Origin: Nitrosococcus wardiae
Lineage (GTDB): Bacteria; Pseudomonadota; Gammaproteobacteria; Nitrosococcales; Nitrosococcaceae
DNA length: 64,000 nucleotides
Reading direction: 5' to 3'
Assembly: GCF_004421105.1 (NCBI RefSeq)
Contig: NZ_CP038033.1
Location: 3,491,659-3,555,658, forward strand
This document shows, piece after piece, positions 25,908-35,373 of this stretch. Every line of letters starts with the position of its first letter. Position 1 is the first letter of the stretch. The notes under the pieces are model-generated. The model ran no database searches. It saw nothing but the letters and a program-made list of their open reading frames with translations, and was not told where the DNA came from. The position numbers and the translations under genes are program-made.

Positions 25908-28079
25908 TTATAGTAGCTTCAGGTACTCGATTAACGCCCACTTCTGCTCGTCAGAAAGACAAGAAATGTTTTCATCGGAGAAATCTCGGCAGATGTGGGT
26001 GTTGTGTCCCTTATCCTCAACAAAGTCAGGGATCTGGTTATGGGTCAGTAGTTTGGGAACCAACCGCTTCAATTCATCGTCAAATCGCTCCTCGCCCTTG
26101 AGGGCTTTTACTAGCCTGACAAGGCGGGCTGGATCCCTTAAAGCCTCTTTTAAATCCTGAAGCAATTCTTTTTTATCGAATGCTTTACTTAAATCGATGT
26201 TGGCTAGGAGCTTAATGGGAGTGCCCTTCGGGACTCTAACCTCTAAGGAACGGAACCGCAGATAGGTGTCCCTAGGGGTCAGCTTAATGGAGTCCGGACC
26301 TAAACGCTTCTCCGGCCAGAGTAGTTTCTCGGCCGCATCCATGAAGGCCTCGACCCGCCCTTTAACCGAAGGATCATGATTGTAAATTCCTAGCATGTTG
26401 TTGTGTAAGAGCGGCGCTGTTGCCCACACGCTGATTAAGGAAGGAGTGCGGTAATAGCCGCGACCGCCGGCCGGAAATTCATATTCGATGGCATTATCAG
26501 GATTAAAGGGATTGTAAAAGGCAACTTTGCCTACTGACGGCAGGTCTTTATAAGTTTTAGATGAGAAGTCCTGCCAGACGTGACCCTGGGTGGCATTGGA
26601 AGCGACCGCCCGGGCGGCGTTGGTGCCAATGGCAATGCTGGGATCGTCAGAGTAAAGCGGATAACGTCGGTCATCCGAGAGGAAGTTATTCTCTAGAAAA
26701 TCATCCCTCATGACCAATTTCAGCCAATCTTTCTTCGCCTCTTCAGAATGTTTCTCCATCCCTTCGTGGCGATAGCCTTCCGGCAATTTGCTGGAATGAC
26801 AACGGGCGCAGTATTGCGCAAAGACCTGTTTACCTAAGTTCAGTTTTTTCTCGTCTTTAGTCAGATACTGATCGCCATTCGGAGCATCTTGGAGCTTAAA
26901 GGGAGGAGGAGAATCCAAGAAGGCAGCGGCATCATCCATGCGCTCAGCAGTCAGCCGCCAGTCCTCACATTCGGCCTCTGCCTTTTCAAGGCTAAACGGA
27001 CGTTGGGGTTTGATACCGAGGAAGGTATCGTCAACGCTCATCCGATAGTCGCCGCACGTGCCGATATTGACATAAACCCGCAACGCCGCACCGCCTGCCC
27101 CAATGGAATCGGCACCATCTTTAAGAATATGGGGAACCTTCTTGGTGGTACCATCATTCATTACTTCCTCATAAGTGGGTCGGGCTGAGGTGATGTAAAA
27201 AATGGAGTTAATCGCATTGGGATTATCAATAAAATCCATGCTGATACGGGAAGTATCGGAAGTTCCTGCAGGCTGCTTGGCATAGACCCAGTAGAGAAAA
27301 TCTTCTTCACTTAAGCCTTGTCCAAACAGCGCCCCTTCACGGATATATTGATTGCCAAACGCCCCGGCAAGGTTTTCCCATTCAGGATGCTCAGGATCTT
27401 TGGGCGGATTAACCGGATTGAACGCAATATGGCAAATACCACAAGTTAATCCCGTTAAATAAGGCGGCTCGATGGTGGCATCTTCCTCTAAATATTTCTG
27501 GGCATCCCATTTCTCAGGATCAAAGTTTTTATTGGGGAAGAGCCGGATTCCCATCACACCGCTGGAGTAGGGATCTTCACATTCATCCAGCCACAAACCA
27601 TAGGCATCAGGCTCGCTTGCTTTTTTACAACCGGGGTCATTGAGTACCCCAAACTTATCGAAACGCTCGTCCCGTAAGCGGGTATCCAAAAAGGCAAGAA
27701 AGTTAAGGTTGACCTGGAGACCGCTGACTTTGGCGATTTTCCAGGTGCGGGCCTCAGCCTCACGCCAAAAATGGGGATTTCCTCCCGCATTCGGCTGGGA
27801 TGAATTTTCTGCCATGGGATCACCACCTGTCCATAAATACCAGGTGCAGGCCCCCCGCTGCTCCTCAGAGGTAAGGTCATAACCATAATGATGGGGATCC
27901 AAATAACCTGGAATACCCGCGCAATCCTTATCGTAACCGGAGAAACGGTACTTAAAAGGCTCAGGATATTGAGGTTCCTGGGACGCCGGACCTGTTTGTT
28001 CAGGCTGATTATCGCATCCACCGATCATTATGGCGGCAGCCATAATAAGACAAGACAGTGCCGTATTTATCTTTTTCAT
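25908..28079 (-). CDS. RoxA-like di-heme c-type cytochrome lipoprotein
   Basis: A 723-aa exported lipoprotein: signal peptide with lipobox ending at Cys22 (IMIGGC). Heme sites are Cys213-Cys216-His217 (CGICH) and Cys424-Cys427-His428 (CARCH). The size, heme positions and segments such as SVGKVAFYNPFNPDN and GGRGYYRTPSLISVWATAPL resemble RoxA-type rubber oxygenases and related di-heme fatty-acid dioxygenases. By family it could oxidatively cleave or dioxygenate an unsaturated chain in the periplasm; simple peroxidase activity is the alternative. First gene of the eight-gene operon; GGAGAAG lies 6 bp before its ATG. Confidence 0.85.
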   Translation of the reverse strand: MKKINTALSCLIMAAAIMIGGCDNQPEQTGPASQEPQYPEPFKYRFSGYDKDCAGIPGYLDPHHYGYDLTSEEQRGACTWYLWTGGDPMAENSSQPNAGGNPHFWREAEARTWKIAKVSGLQVNLNFLAFLDTRLRDERFDKFGVLNDPGCKKASEPDAYGLWLDECEDPYSSGVMGIRLFPNKNFDPEKWDAQKYLEEDATIEPPYLTGLTCGICHIAFNPVNPPKDPEHPEWENLAGAFGNQYIREGALFGQGLSEEDFLYWVYAKQPAGTSDTSRISMDFIDNPNAINSIFYITSARPTYEEVMNDGTTKKVPHILKDGADSIGAGGAALRVYVNIGTCGDYRMSVDDTFLGIKPQRPFSLEKAEAECEDWRLTAERMDDAAAFLDSPPPFKLQDAPNGDQYLTKDEKKLNLGKQVFAQYCARCHSSKLPEGYRHEGMEKHSEEAKKDWLKLVMRDDFLENNFLSDDRRYPLYSDDPSIAIGTNAARAVASNATQGHVWQDFSSKTYKDLPSVGKVAFYNPFNPDNAIEYEFPAGGRGYYRTPSLISVWATAPLLHNNMLGIYNHDPSVKGRVEAFMDAAEKLLWPEKRLGPDSIKLTPRDTYLRFRSLEVRVPKGTPIKLLANIDLSKAFDKKELLQDLKEALRDPARLVRLVKALKGEERFDDELKRLVPKLLTHNQIPDFVEDKGHNTHICRDFSDENISCLSDEQKWALIEYLKLL

Positions 28080-28637
28080 TAATGCTTCTCCACTTGTCTA
28101 ATAGTGTTGTTTCTGTCATTGCATTCTATTATTAATTTAACCGAGTTTTTTGTTGTACATAATTTCAATGTTCAATAATTCCCTAAGACGCTGGGTACGC
28201 GAAAATAATTTTTCCTTTATCGACAAAAAATTATTATTCTTAAATTATGAAATAACAGCATAAACAAATTATTCCAGTCTCTAGTGATAAATTGTAGATT
28301 AGCCATCCCCCTCTTTATGTAAATCTTTTAACAGTGATGGTGTGATTTTTTATAAGGTGTAGCTAGAATGTGTGTCTCACTACATTAAAAGAAAGGCGAG
28401 TTAAATGCGCATGAGCATTTATTGTGGGCTACTGTAAAACAAATTGAATACGTATTTCTACTGACATCTTGCACTTGACGGCTTCAGGTGATTGAAGAAG
28501 AACATAGGAGAGAGCCATCATAGGAAGAAGTATAATTCCTATCGGTTATCTTTCTCATGACTTATGGGATTCGGTAACCGAGAATTAAGTGGTACCTGTG
28601 GCGGTTATAAAACCCACATTCCCCACACCCTTTATTT
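28080..28637. promoter_or_regulatory. AT-rich region expected to hold the operon promoter
   Basis: About 560 bp without a supported gene upstream of the RoxA-like gene. The part nearest the gene (28100-28300) is strikingly AT-rich (ataatttttcctttat, aaaaaattattattctt). No precise promoter can be named. This is the only long gap before eight closely spaced genes, so their promoter most likely lies here. Confidence 0.35.
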
Positions 28638-29219
28638 TCATGAATAAAAGGCTTCATAGGCCTGACCGAGCACCTCTAGCAGGCACTGATGGTGCTCATC
28701 GAGATTGACATACACCTTCCCTGGCGCATGCCGATGGGCATCCTTTGGATGTCCCGATTCGCTCCCGGCGAATCGGTGAGGACAAGCTCCTGACTATCAG
28801 CTAGCATAAGCAGATGAATACCGGCGAAATACTGGAACACCCAGCGCGCAGTGGGATGGGAGAGATGGGTTGACCCATTTGATGGGGAAAGGTATCCCCC
28901 TGGGTTTGCAACTGCTCGCGGATGCGGTGTTCCAAGGTCGCATAGACTAACAGGCAAAAGGCCATCATCAGCATCAAAGCCATGATAAGTTGGGGGGATT
29001 TAAGATAGAGCGAGGAGGCCAGAAACAGGGGATCTTTCAACCCCGCTCCACCCGATGCTGGGCTTTGTAGGCCTGCAACAGTTCGGCATCGGAGAGGGCG
29101 TCGGTATCGAGCTGGTTCGTGGCCAGAATAAAGCCACTGTGTTGACGCTCCTGGTCGGGAGTACCCGCCCGGGGTAGTTCGCTTTCTACTCGGTATTCAT
29201 CGATATACACTCTCCTCAT
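28638..29219 (-). pseudogene. Degraded IS1634-like transposase, C-terminal part
   Basis: Pieces of one transposase lie in successive frames: SGFILATNQLDTDALSDAEL and YKAQHRVERG (29219-29037), KDPLFLASSLYLKSPQLIMA and LLVYATLEHRIREQL (29040-28860), PTARWVFQYFAGIHLLML (about 28860-28800) and VYVNLDEHHQCLLEVLGQAY with a stop at 28638. This order matches the C-terminal half of IS1634-type transposases. At least three frame changes and a lost N-terminal half show it is dead. It separates the GMC gene from the rest of the lipid-oxidation operon. Confidence 0.75.
28756..28778. repeat. Short dispersed palindrome, copy 2
   Basis: Nearly identical (one G/A change) to 17638-17660. Here it forms the hairpin CGATTCG-CTCCCGG-CGAATCG and sits inside the decayed transposase, where it helps break the reading frame. 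This suggests it inserted as a unit. Confidence 0.5.
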
Positions 29220-29266
29220 CTGCCTTTAAGGTTACTTGAATTCGCGTGCCCGGAATACTCTATACT

Positions 29267-31246
29267 TCAACTCATTTCCAACTCATGCGCCCTCCGCGGT
29301 GCGCGTTTAGCGTCTTTTAAGATTACGTCAGCAGCCTTTTCACTTATCATCATAACAGCTGCAACAGGGAAATATCCCGGCACGCGTGGAAAAACGCAGG
29401 CGTCAACCACCCGCAAGCGCTTCACACCCCGTACGCGGAAGCGGCTATCTAAAACGGCTGCCGGATCATTGTCAGACCCGATCTTAGCCGTACACGCTGC
29501 ATGGTGTCCCCAGGCCTCGTCTCGGATATATTGGCTGAGTTCCTCATCTGTTTGAATATCACTTCCCGGATACAGCTCTTGAGCCACATGCTGCTCTGCC
29601 TGAGGTTCGTTGAGAAAGCTCCTCGCCAGCTTAACGCCCTTGACTACGGCTTGTAGATCTTCTTCCCCTCCTTCCTGGAAATAGTTGAAATTAATTTCTG
29701 GCATCTCCCGGGGGTTGGTAGACTTCAGCGTGACTATACCCGCCGTATTGTTCGTTCGGGCCTTAAGGACCAGCCACGTCCAGGCTGTGCCAAAAGGCAT
29801 AAGTGAGAAGTCCGGCACGAAGCCATTAAACGCGGTAGCTTGACCGACTAGAAACAGATCCGGCAAGTTGCGCCTCGGGTTCGACTTTACGATGCGGCCA
29901 TTGTAGGCGGCATTGTTGGCGTATGGACCATAGAATGGGCTTGCGGCACCTGGCCATTGGCCAGTCAACCAAGCCCGCAAGCAAGGATCAATCAGCGGAT
30001 CGGTCGGGAGGCATTCTTTATACAGATTTAAGGCCTTCTTGAGCTCCGCGACGACACTGATTTCGTAACGATCCTGCAAGTTCTGGCCGACGCCCGGCAA
30101 ATCGGTCACGACTTTGATACCAAATGCTTTTAATTCTGCCGCCGGACCAATCCCAGACAGCTTCAAGAGTTGCGGAGTGTTGAATACTCCAGCCGAAAGG
30201 ATCACTTCCCGTCTGGCGTAGAGCTTGAAGGTGCTCGGTTGGACATTCGGATCGTAGAACTTATCGGCCTCATAGAGACTGGAGCCGCGCATGAATTCGA
30301 TCCCTATCGCCCGCTTACCACGCATTAGGACCTTTGTGGCCAAAGCCCCGGTAATTAGGAAAAGTTTGTTCCGGTGTTTGCGTCGTATGTCTAATAAATG
30401 CTCCCGGAGCGATACCCTAACTTTTGTCGCAATATGCATGGGGGTTTTGAATGAGCCTGTAGCGCCCTGGGCAACGATGGGATCATTGGTCTCGATCGGA
30501 GTGTTCTCTTGGCCCGCCTCGGCCAGATCTTGGATTTCCGGAGCGAGTTCGTATACTTGTTCATCGAATAGGCTGGCGTTTATATAACCGCGAAAACCGT
30601 GACCAGGTGCCAAAGGTTGGCAATATTCGCATTTCTCCAGCCTCTCAAAGTATCGACGCATACGGCTGGCTCGCCATGATTCATCCCCAGTCATCTCCGC
30701 AATATCGTCCCAATCTTGATCGTGAGGATAGATAAAGAGCATGGCATCGTGAGCAGCCGACCCTCCAAGGGCACTGCCGCGCGGGTACAGGATACCCTTG
30801 TTGGGAACAAACTTTGAATCGCGTGCTTGCTGAACCGCATCGCTGTAGTGCTTCACGTAAAAGTCCCAACTCAATAGAGGGTGTTCCGCGGCAGCGGCGG
30901 CGAACGCTGGCACTTGGTAAAAAAGTTCCGTGTTCGGATCGATACTTAGTGCCTTTTTACCCTCCGGGTCAATGCCAGCCTCGAGCACAGCCACTGTATA
31001 ACCCGCCTTCGCAAGTCGGGCAGCAACGGGGCCACCGCCTGGACCCGATCCCACAACAATGTAATCAACAACCCCTAACCGTTTATGTCTGCTATGTCTG
31101 CCACTTACTGCCGCATCTACAGTTGAAAAAAATGGCCCCACAGCCGCTGTGAGACCTGCCACAAATAGCCCACGGTTAAAGGATCTTCGGTTTATTTTCA
31201 CATCCCAATCATCAGGAAACCGGTTGTTCGTATCTTTACTTTTCAT
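29267..31246 (-). CDS. Tat-exported GMC-family FAD oxidoreductase
   Basis: A 659-aa glucose-methanol-choline oxidoreductase. The N-terminus carries a twin-arginine motif (NRRSFNR, residues 19-25) before a hydrophobic stretch (GLFVAGLTAAVG), so the FAD-loaded protein should be exported folded to the periplasm. The dinucleotide motif VVGSGPGGGPVAARLAKAGY (about 64-83) and ...AVLEAG follow. Later motifs are GSALGGSAAHDAM, LSAGVFNTPQLLKLSGIG and the C-terminal active-site region WGHHAACTAKIGSDNDPAAV. By family it oxidises an alcohol to an aldehyde or ketone, probably passing electrons to a cytochrome, as no c-type domain is fused. It is upstream of, and co-oriented with, the di-heme/lipoxygenase operon. 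Confidence 0.92.
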   Translation of the reverse strand: MKSKDTNNRFPDDWDVKINRRSFNRGLFVAGLTAAVGPFFSTVDAAVSGRHSRHKRLGVVDYIVVGSGPGGGPVAARLAKAGYTVAVLEAGIDPEGKKALSIDPNTELFYQVPAFAAAAAEHPLLSWDFYVKHYSDAVQQARDSKFVPNKGILYPRGSALGGSAAHDAMLFIYPHDQDWDDIAEMTGDESWRASRMRRYFERLEKCEYCQPLAPGHGFRGYINASLFDEQVYELAPEIQDLAEAGQENTPIETNDPIVAQGATGSFKTPMHIATKVRVSLREHLLDIRRKHRNKLFLITGALATKVLMRGKRAIGIEFMRGSSLYEADKFYDPNVQPSTFKLYARREVILSAGVFNTPQLLKLSGIGPAAELKAFGIKVVTDLPGVGQNLQDRYEISVVAELKKALNLYKECLPTDPLIDPCLRAWLTGQWPGAASPFYGPYANNAAYNGRIVKSNPRRNLPDLFLVGQATAFNGFVPDFSLMPFGTAWTWLVLKARTNNTAGIVTLKSTNPREMPEINFNYFQEGGEEDLQAVVKGVKLARSFLNEPQAEQHVAQELYPGSDIQTDEELSQYIRDEAWGHHAACTAKIGSDNDPAAVLDSRFRVRGVKRLRVVDACVFPRVPGYFPVAAVMMISEKAADVILKDAKRAPRRAHELEMS

Positions 31247-31445
31247 GCCTGCTTTCTCCCTTCATCTGTCTCAGCAGAATCTTTAGGTAGAGTGACTTAT
31301 GATTACCAAGTTGTTGAAAGTAAAGCGCCCCATCCATTTGCCTGGCATGATGAACTTCGGCTAAGAAATCCAACGCAAGCAAGGAGAACAGGTGTATTTG
31401 AAGTATATACTGGGAAATACAGTAATGCTCAAAAAGTAATGCTGT

Positions 31446-31459
31446 TTATCCCGGGATAA
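31446..31459. promoter_or_regulatory. Perfect 14-bp palindrome upstream of the GMC gene
   Basis: TTATCCCGGGATAA is self-complementary and lies 200 bp upstream of the GMC start. It could be an operator for a dimeric regulator. No regulator gene is adjacent, so this is only a candidate. Confidence 0.3.
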
Positions 31460-31703
31460 GGTCTTAAAAAAAATACTTATAAAATCGCTCAAGGTCATGA
31501 AGCCAGTGTGAAGCCCAGGGACGTCGAAAATTTGCGACCAGGGAAGGGACAGACAAGATTGGATAATCAGGCGTAGAATGACACCGAAGCGTGATCGACG
31601 CAGAGGCTAAGTAAGCGGATGGGAAATCGCCTTTCGGTCAGAAATTGTGCGCATGCTCCATCGCGGGGAAAACGGGCTTGCCACTCAAAAAAACTCATTC
31701 CTC

Positions 31704-31795
31704 ATACCAATTTGCATTCAATTGAGTACAAACGATACTGCTATTTCCAGACCTTCAAAGCAATATTTAATACTTGGTTGATCGCAAATTGGTAT
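31704..31795. repeat. 92-bp MITE-like element with terminal inverted repeats
   Basis: The ends ATACCAATTTGC (31704-31715) and GCAAATTGGTAT (31784-31795) are perfectly complementary. The similarity continues imperfectly to about 25 bp on each side. The element has no coding capacity. I see no clear target-site duplication. Confidence 0.5.
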
Positions 31796-31907
31796 CAGCT
31801 TTAATCACTATCTCCGTTTTTTACTATTATCTCAACTCGTAGACAGAGAGCGCTGAGAATTGTTTAGAGGCACTTATCACAATTTATATTGCCTGACAGC
31901 AAAAGCT

Positions 31908-34421
31908 TTAAACTCTCCATGTAACCGGGTCAACTTCATTAGTGGGTGGGCTGATTGTGAAGACATCCACAAGCCGAAACTTCGGGCAATCCCCTTCCCC
32001 TTGAAAAGATTCCACGGGGCGGTCAATTCCAATTACATATCCCGTCAATTTTTTTGGCGTCAGCCTAAAGCGGATGAAGTGGCGATAGCTCTCAGACCGG
32101 GCACCTCCCCCCGCTTCATTGTTATGGCCATTAAAAGCGAGAGCCACAGCCAGATACCAGCCAAACCAGACGCAGCTTAATACTCCTCCCAAAAGAAACG
32201 CGGCCGCCAGGCGTCCCCAGGTCACTGCCACCGGTGAGCCCCAGCCCGCCCCAACCATTGCGGAGATACCCACAAGTCCCCATAGCCATAAGAGCTGGCG
32301 ACCTAACTTCTCCTGGTGAAAAAGAGTGTCATTCTTAAGGGAATCCCGCGTGATGATCCAAGCGGTAAGTAGTGTCGCCAAGATAGTCCCGCCAACCACT
32401 GCCAAAATCATTGTCCAGGAACTATAGGCCACCAACAAAAAGGGAACCCCAATTTGCAGCACGGCATGCCAACCTCCTAGCGCAGCAAATCGCCATTTTC
32501 CAGCTTTTTCCTGCAAATTACTTCCCACGACCACAGCAAAAAGAATCAGTCCGCCAAGGGTAAGCAGCAGAATTAAAGCTGTCAGCGTATCGGAGAAGAC
32601 TACCGAGACAGGATACATACCGTAATGCCATAAGCCATAGCAGATACTGACCACCGCAAATAACATTAGAATCCACAAGGGGGTGTAATCCCATTGGACT
32701 ACCCTGTGGGCTTTGGCCCGCTCAAGCAATACATCGCTATAGCGACGGCTAGCCACAATACTCACCAGGGAAGCCATCCCAAACAGGAATACCAATACAC
32801 TGGCTAAAAAGGGATGTGGATGGCCCTCGGGCCCCCAATAGATAAAAAACCCTATGGGCGCAAAAAGGGCTAAGTGAAATCCAATAAACTGATAATGAGC
32901 ACGAATCCAGGCTCCCGGATCGCTCTCCATCGCCGCTTCAAAAAAAGGCTTGGTGCGAATCGCGCTAACGATTAACAAAGCCAGTAAGACAACGGCATAG
33001 CCCAAATCCCAATAATACGCATTGCTGGGATTAACCCACTCAATGGCCAAGGCCGCTTGAATGCGGCTGAGCAATGAATCACCATCCTGGTGAAGGGGTC
33101 TTAACTCAGCGGGAAGCAATTTAAAAATCGACCAACTGCTCTCTGGAATGGCAGCGGCAAAGTAAGTCAGCAGTGCGATAAGAGCACCTGCCAGCCAGAT
33201 ATAGCCGCCTTGGAAAATATTCCACGGTTTCAGAAGACGCTTTGTTATTAACTGATGAGAATCCTTCCGGGAAGGATAAAGCCGACTTTCCGCAATCTCC
33301 TCAACGTCGGTATGGGAAGGATGAAGGAAAGCACCGCCGCCGCCTGCAACCACCGAGGCATAATTAAGGCGGGTATTTTCAGCCTTCTCTGCAAGACCTT
33401 GGCCCCAATAGCGAGCATAATGATGAATGTCTCCCGAGATATCAAGCCGGCATTGGGAGGAAGGCAATTTTCCCCCTTTGGATTGAAGAAAACTGGGCTC
33501 GAGGCCCAGCTTTTCAAAAGTCTCAACAATTTCCTCATCTTCTTTAGCACACCTTCCAAACTTAACGGCAGGTTCTGGCGTAGCAACAATTAATTTATCT
33601 GGCACTCGCGGCGCCGACTCCACAGCACCCTCCGGATTACCAAGGGATGAAAAAAATGCGGCCTGCCGCCGATCAATTTTTCCCCCTTGGGCATCCAACC
33701 CCCAGAACCACCATCCATAGGGTAATTTCAAGGCCACATAGGTGGCTTCTTGAACACGCTCGAATCCCTTGAGCTTCAGTTGAGGTTGAGCGTCCCCGGA
33801 CTCCTCAATATTTTCCAAGTTAAAAGGTTTGCAAAACTGGCGATTAAATCCATCCAGGGCATCATAATAATCGTGATTTCCTGGTATCCCATAAATGGGC
33901 CGCCGTGCGTCAGGTCTTATCTCTTGCCCAAAGATATCTTCATAGGCCCAATCAAAAGGTCTCTGAAATCTCTCCGCCAGGGTGGCATAATCCGCAATAT
34001 GGTAAGCCGTGTCCCCCCCTACAAATAAAAATTCGCCCCGTGGCAATTTGAAAGCATTTCCTGTGTCATCGGCTAAAGAAACTGTTTTAGTTTCTTTATT
34101 GAGATCGGGCGCGCTATTTTCTTTTGGAATCCAAAGATCATGCATGCATAAGTAGGCAATATTGTAGGTTGCACATTGCCCGTCGCCAGAATCGGCAAGA
34201 TAATCAAACCAAAAGGCCTCCCCCTCGGGCGCCTCCCCATGGCGCTCATTAACCTCGGCCCGCATCCAATCCCGAGAGTCAAGCTTATCCCCAAAAAAAG
34301 CGTAAATCGCAATCCACTTAAGGCCCGCGATCAATTGACGCCCAAAAAGCCAGGCCACTGGCCCTTTAAATGATCGGCCTGACCTCGACCGTTCTAACCC
34401 TTGCCCTTGGAACATAGCCAT
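31908..34421 (-). CDS. Metallophosphoesterase fused to a polytopic membrane domain
   Basis: An 837-aa protein. The N-terminal half has calcineurin-type metal-binding motifs: Asp73/Asp77 region (WFDYLADSGDG), VGGDTAYH (Asp137), GNHD (181-184) and GDIHHYARYWG (about 330). The C-terminal half (about 400-800) contains nine to ten hydrophobic segments. It therefore probably hydrolyses a phosphoester at the membrane; there is no signal peptide, so the catalytic part may face the cytoplasm. It lies upstream of the GMC gene on the same strand but 660 bp away. Substrate unknown; a lipid phosphoester would fit the neighbourhood but this is speculation. Confidence 0.85.
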   Translation of the reverse strand: MAMFQGQGLERSRSGRSFKGPVAWLFGRQLIAGLKWIAIYAFFGDKLDSRDWMRAEVNERHGEAPEGEAFWFDYLADSGDGQCATYNIAYLCMHDLWIPKENSAPDLNKETKTVSLADDTGNAFKLPRGEFLFVGGDTAYHIADYATLAERFQRPFDWAYEDIFGQEIRPDARRPIYGIPGNHDYYDALDGFNRQFCKPFNLENIEESGDAQPQLKLKGFERVQEATYVALKLPYGWWFWGLDAQGGKIDRRQAAFFSSLGNPEGAVESAPRVPDKLIVATPEPAVKFGRCAKEDEEIVETFEKLGLEPSFLQSKGGKLPSSQCRLDISGDIHHYARYWGQGLAEKAENTRLNYASVVAGGGGAFLHPSHTDVEEIAESRLYPSRKDSHQLITKRLLKPWNIFQGGYIWLAGALIALLTYFAAAIPESSWSIFKLLPAELRPLHQDGDSLLSRIQAALAIEWVNPSNAYYWDLGYAVVLLALLIVSAIRTKPFFEAAMESDPGAWIRAHYQFIGFHLALFAPIGFFIYWGPEGHPHPFLASVLVFLFGMASLVSIVASRRYSDVLLERAKAHRVVQWDYTPLWILMLFAVVSICYGLWHYGMYPVSVVFSDTLTALILLLTLGGLILFAVVVGSNLQEKAGKWRFAALGGWHAVLQIGVPFLLVAYSSWTMILAVVGGTILATLLTAWIITRDSLKNDTLFHQEKLGRQLLWLWGLVGISAMVGAGWGSPVAVTWGRLAAAFLLGGVLSCVWFGWYLAVALAFNGHNNEAGGGARSESYRHFIRFRLTPKKLTGYVIGIDRPVESFQGEGDCPKFRLVDVFTISPPTNEVDPVTWRV

Positions 34422-34584
34422 TAAAGCCCCCTATCGCACAACATGCTTCAACACCCTATCGGCCCTAAAGGACATTTTTAAATGGCGTCTGAGCCAGGGT
34501 TGTTCAACACCAATCGGCACCCCTTAGAACAGTGCCATTCTGATAGCAAAACTCAAGAAAATACAATGATGATTTTATTTTAAA

Positions 34585-35373
34585 TTAGAAAAATACAAGG
34601 GGGTTAAGGAACATACGGAAATAATTAGAAAACTCACGGAAAAATACTTTAGTCCCAGATTCCTCAACGACAATAATATCATCGGCATGAATTTCCGGAT
34701 CGGGGGCAGCCCCCTGCCGGATATCCTCAATATTATAATAAAAGACTTGTTTATCATTTTCGCCCGTAGAACGGAACAGTTTTATCCCGCCTTTATCAGC
34801 AACCTGGTTTACCCCTTGAGCTGAGGCAATAGCCTGCAAAAGAGTGGTTCTCCCTTGAATGGGATAAATACCAGGTTTAATAACTGCTCCTTCTACCGTC
34901 ACCCGCTGGCTGGCATATTCCTCAATGAAAACGCTCACCTGAGGGTCTTGCAAATACTTCTCCCCTAACAGCTTAGCCAAGGCTTCTTCCAGTTGCTGAT
35001 TAGTCAAACCGTTTACCTGTACCGAGCCGATGAGAGGTAAAGAAATAAACCCCTGGGAGTTGACCCGCACCGTCTGGGAAAGCTCAGGCACTTGAAAGAC
35101 ATCGATGTGAAGCAAATCAGAGGGACCAATGCGGTAATCCTCATTTCCCGCCGTCAACTCCTCTTCTGAAGGGGACGACAAGGGCAACTCGCCTTCCTTC
35201 GCCGCCTGGGGTTTTAAATCAGAACGCGTGTTTATAGTAGACGTTGGTAACTGGCTTGGTGCTTCACGGGAAGGAGTACTGGCACTGCAGGCTCCCAAAA
35301 GCCCAATTACCAAGAAGCAAAGGACATGCCAACACCTCCATCTTTCCCAACAAGGATTCCTTTTGGTTTTCAT
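34585..35373 (-). CDS. Polysaccharide export lipoprotein (Wza-like)
   Basis: A 262-aa outer-membrane export protein. The signal peptide ends in a lipobox (LLGAC, Cys about 29). The polysaccharide-export domain begins YRIGPSDLLHIDVFQVPELS (about 82), followed by SLB-type segments (SQRVTVEGAVIKPGIYPI, and DDIIVVEES). It is shorter than E. coli Wza (about 380 aa), as in several EPS loci. It is the last gene of the polysaccharide locus, separated from fcl by a repeat cluster. No Wzc/Wzz-type co-polymerase is seen in the window. Confidence 0.92.
   Translation of the reverse strand: MKTKRNPCWERWRCWHVLCFLVIGLLGACSASTPSREAPSQLPTSTINTRSDLKPQAAKEGELPLSSPSEEELTAGNEDYRIGPSDLLHIDVFQVPELSQTVRVNSQGFISLPLIGSVQVNGLTNQQLEEALAKLLGEKYLQDPQVSVFIEEYASQRVTVEGAVIKPGIYPIQGRTTLLQAIASAQGVNQVADKGGIKLFRSTGENDKQVFYYNIEDIRQGAAPDPEIHADDIIVVEESGTKVFFREFSNYFRMFLNPLVFF

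Larger units (their letters stand above)
31247..31907. other. Intergenic region with palindrome and MITE-like element
   Basis: About 660 bp between the GMC gene and the metallophosphoesterase gene (both on the minus strand). No gene is supported; the frames at 31619-31804 and 31860-32180 (+) lack coding features. It contains the palindrome at 31446-31459 and the inverted-repeat element at 31704-31795. The GMC promoter should lie in the first 200 bp. Confidence 0.5.
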
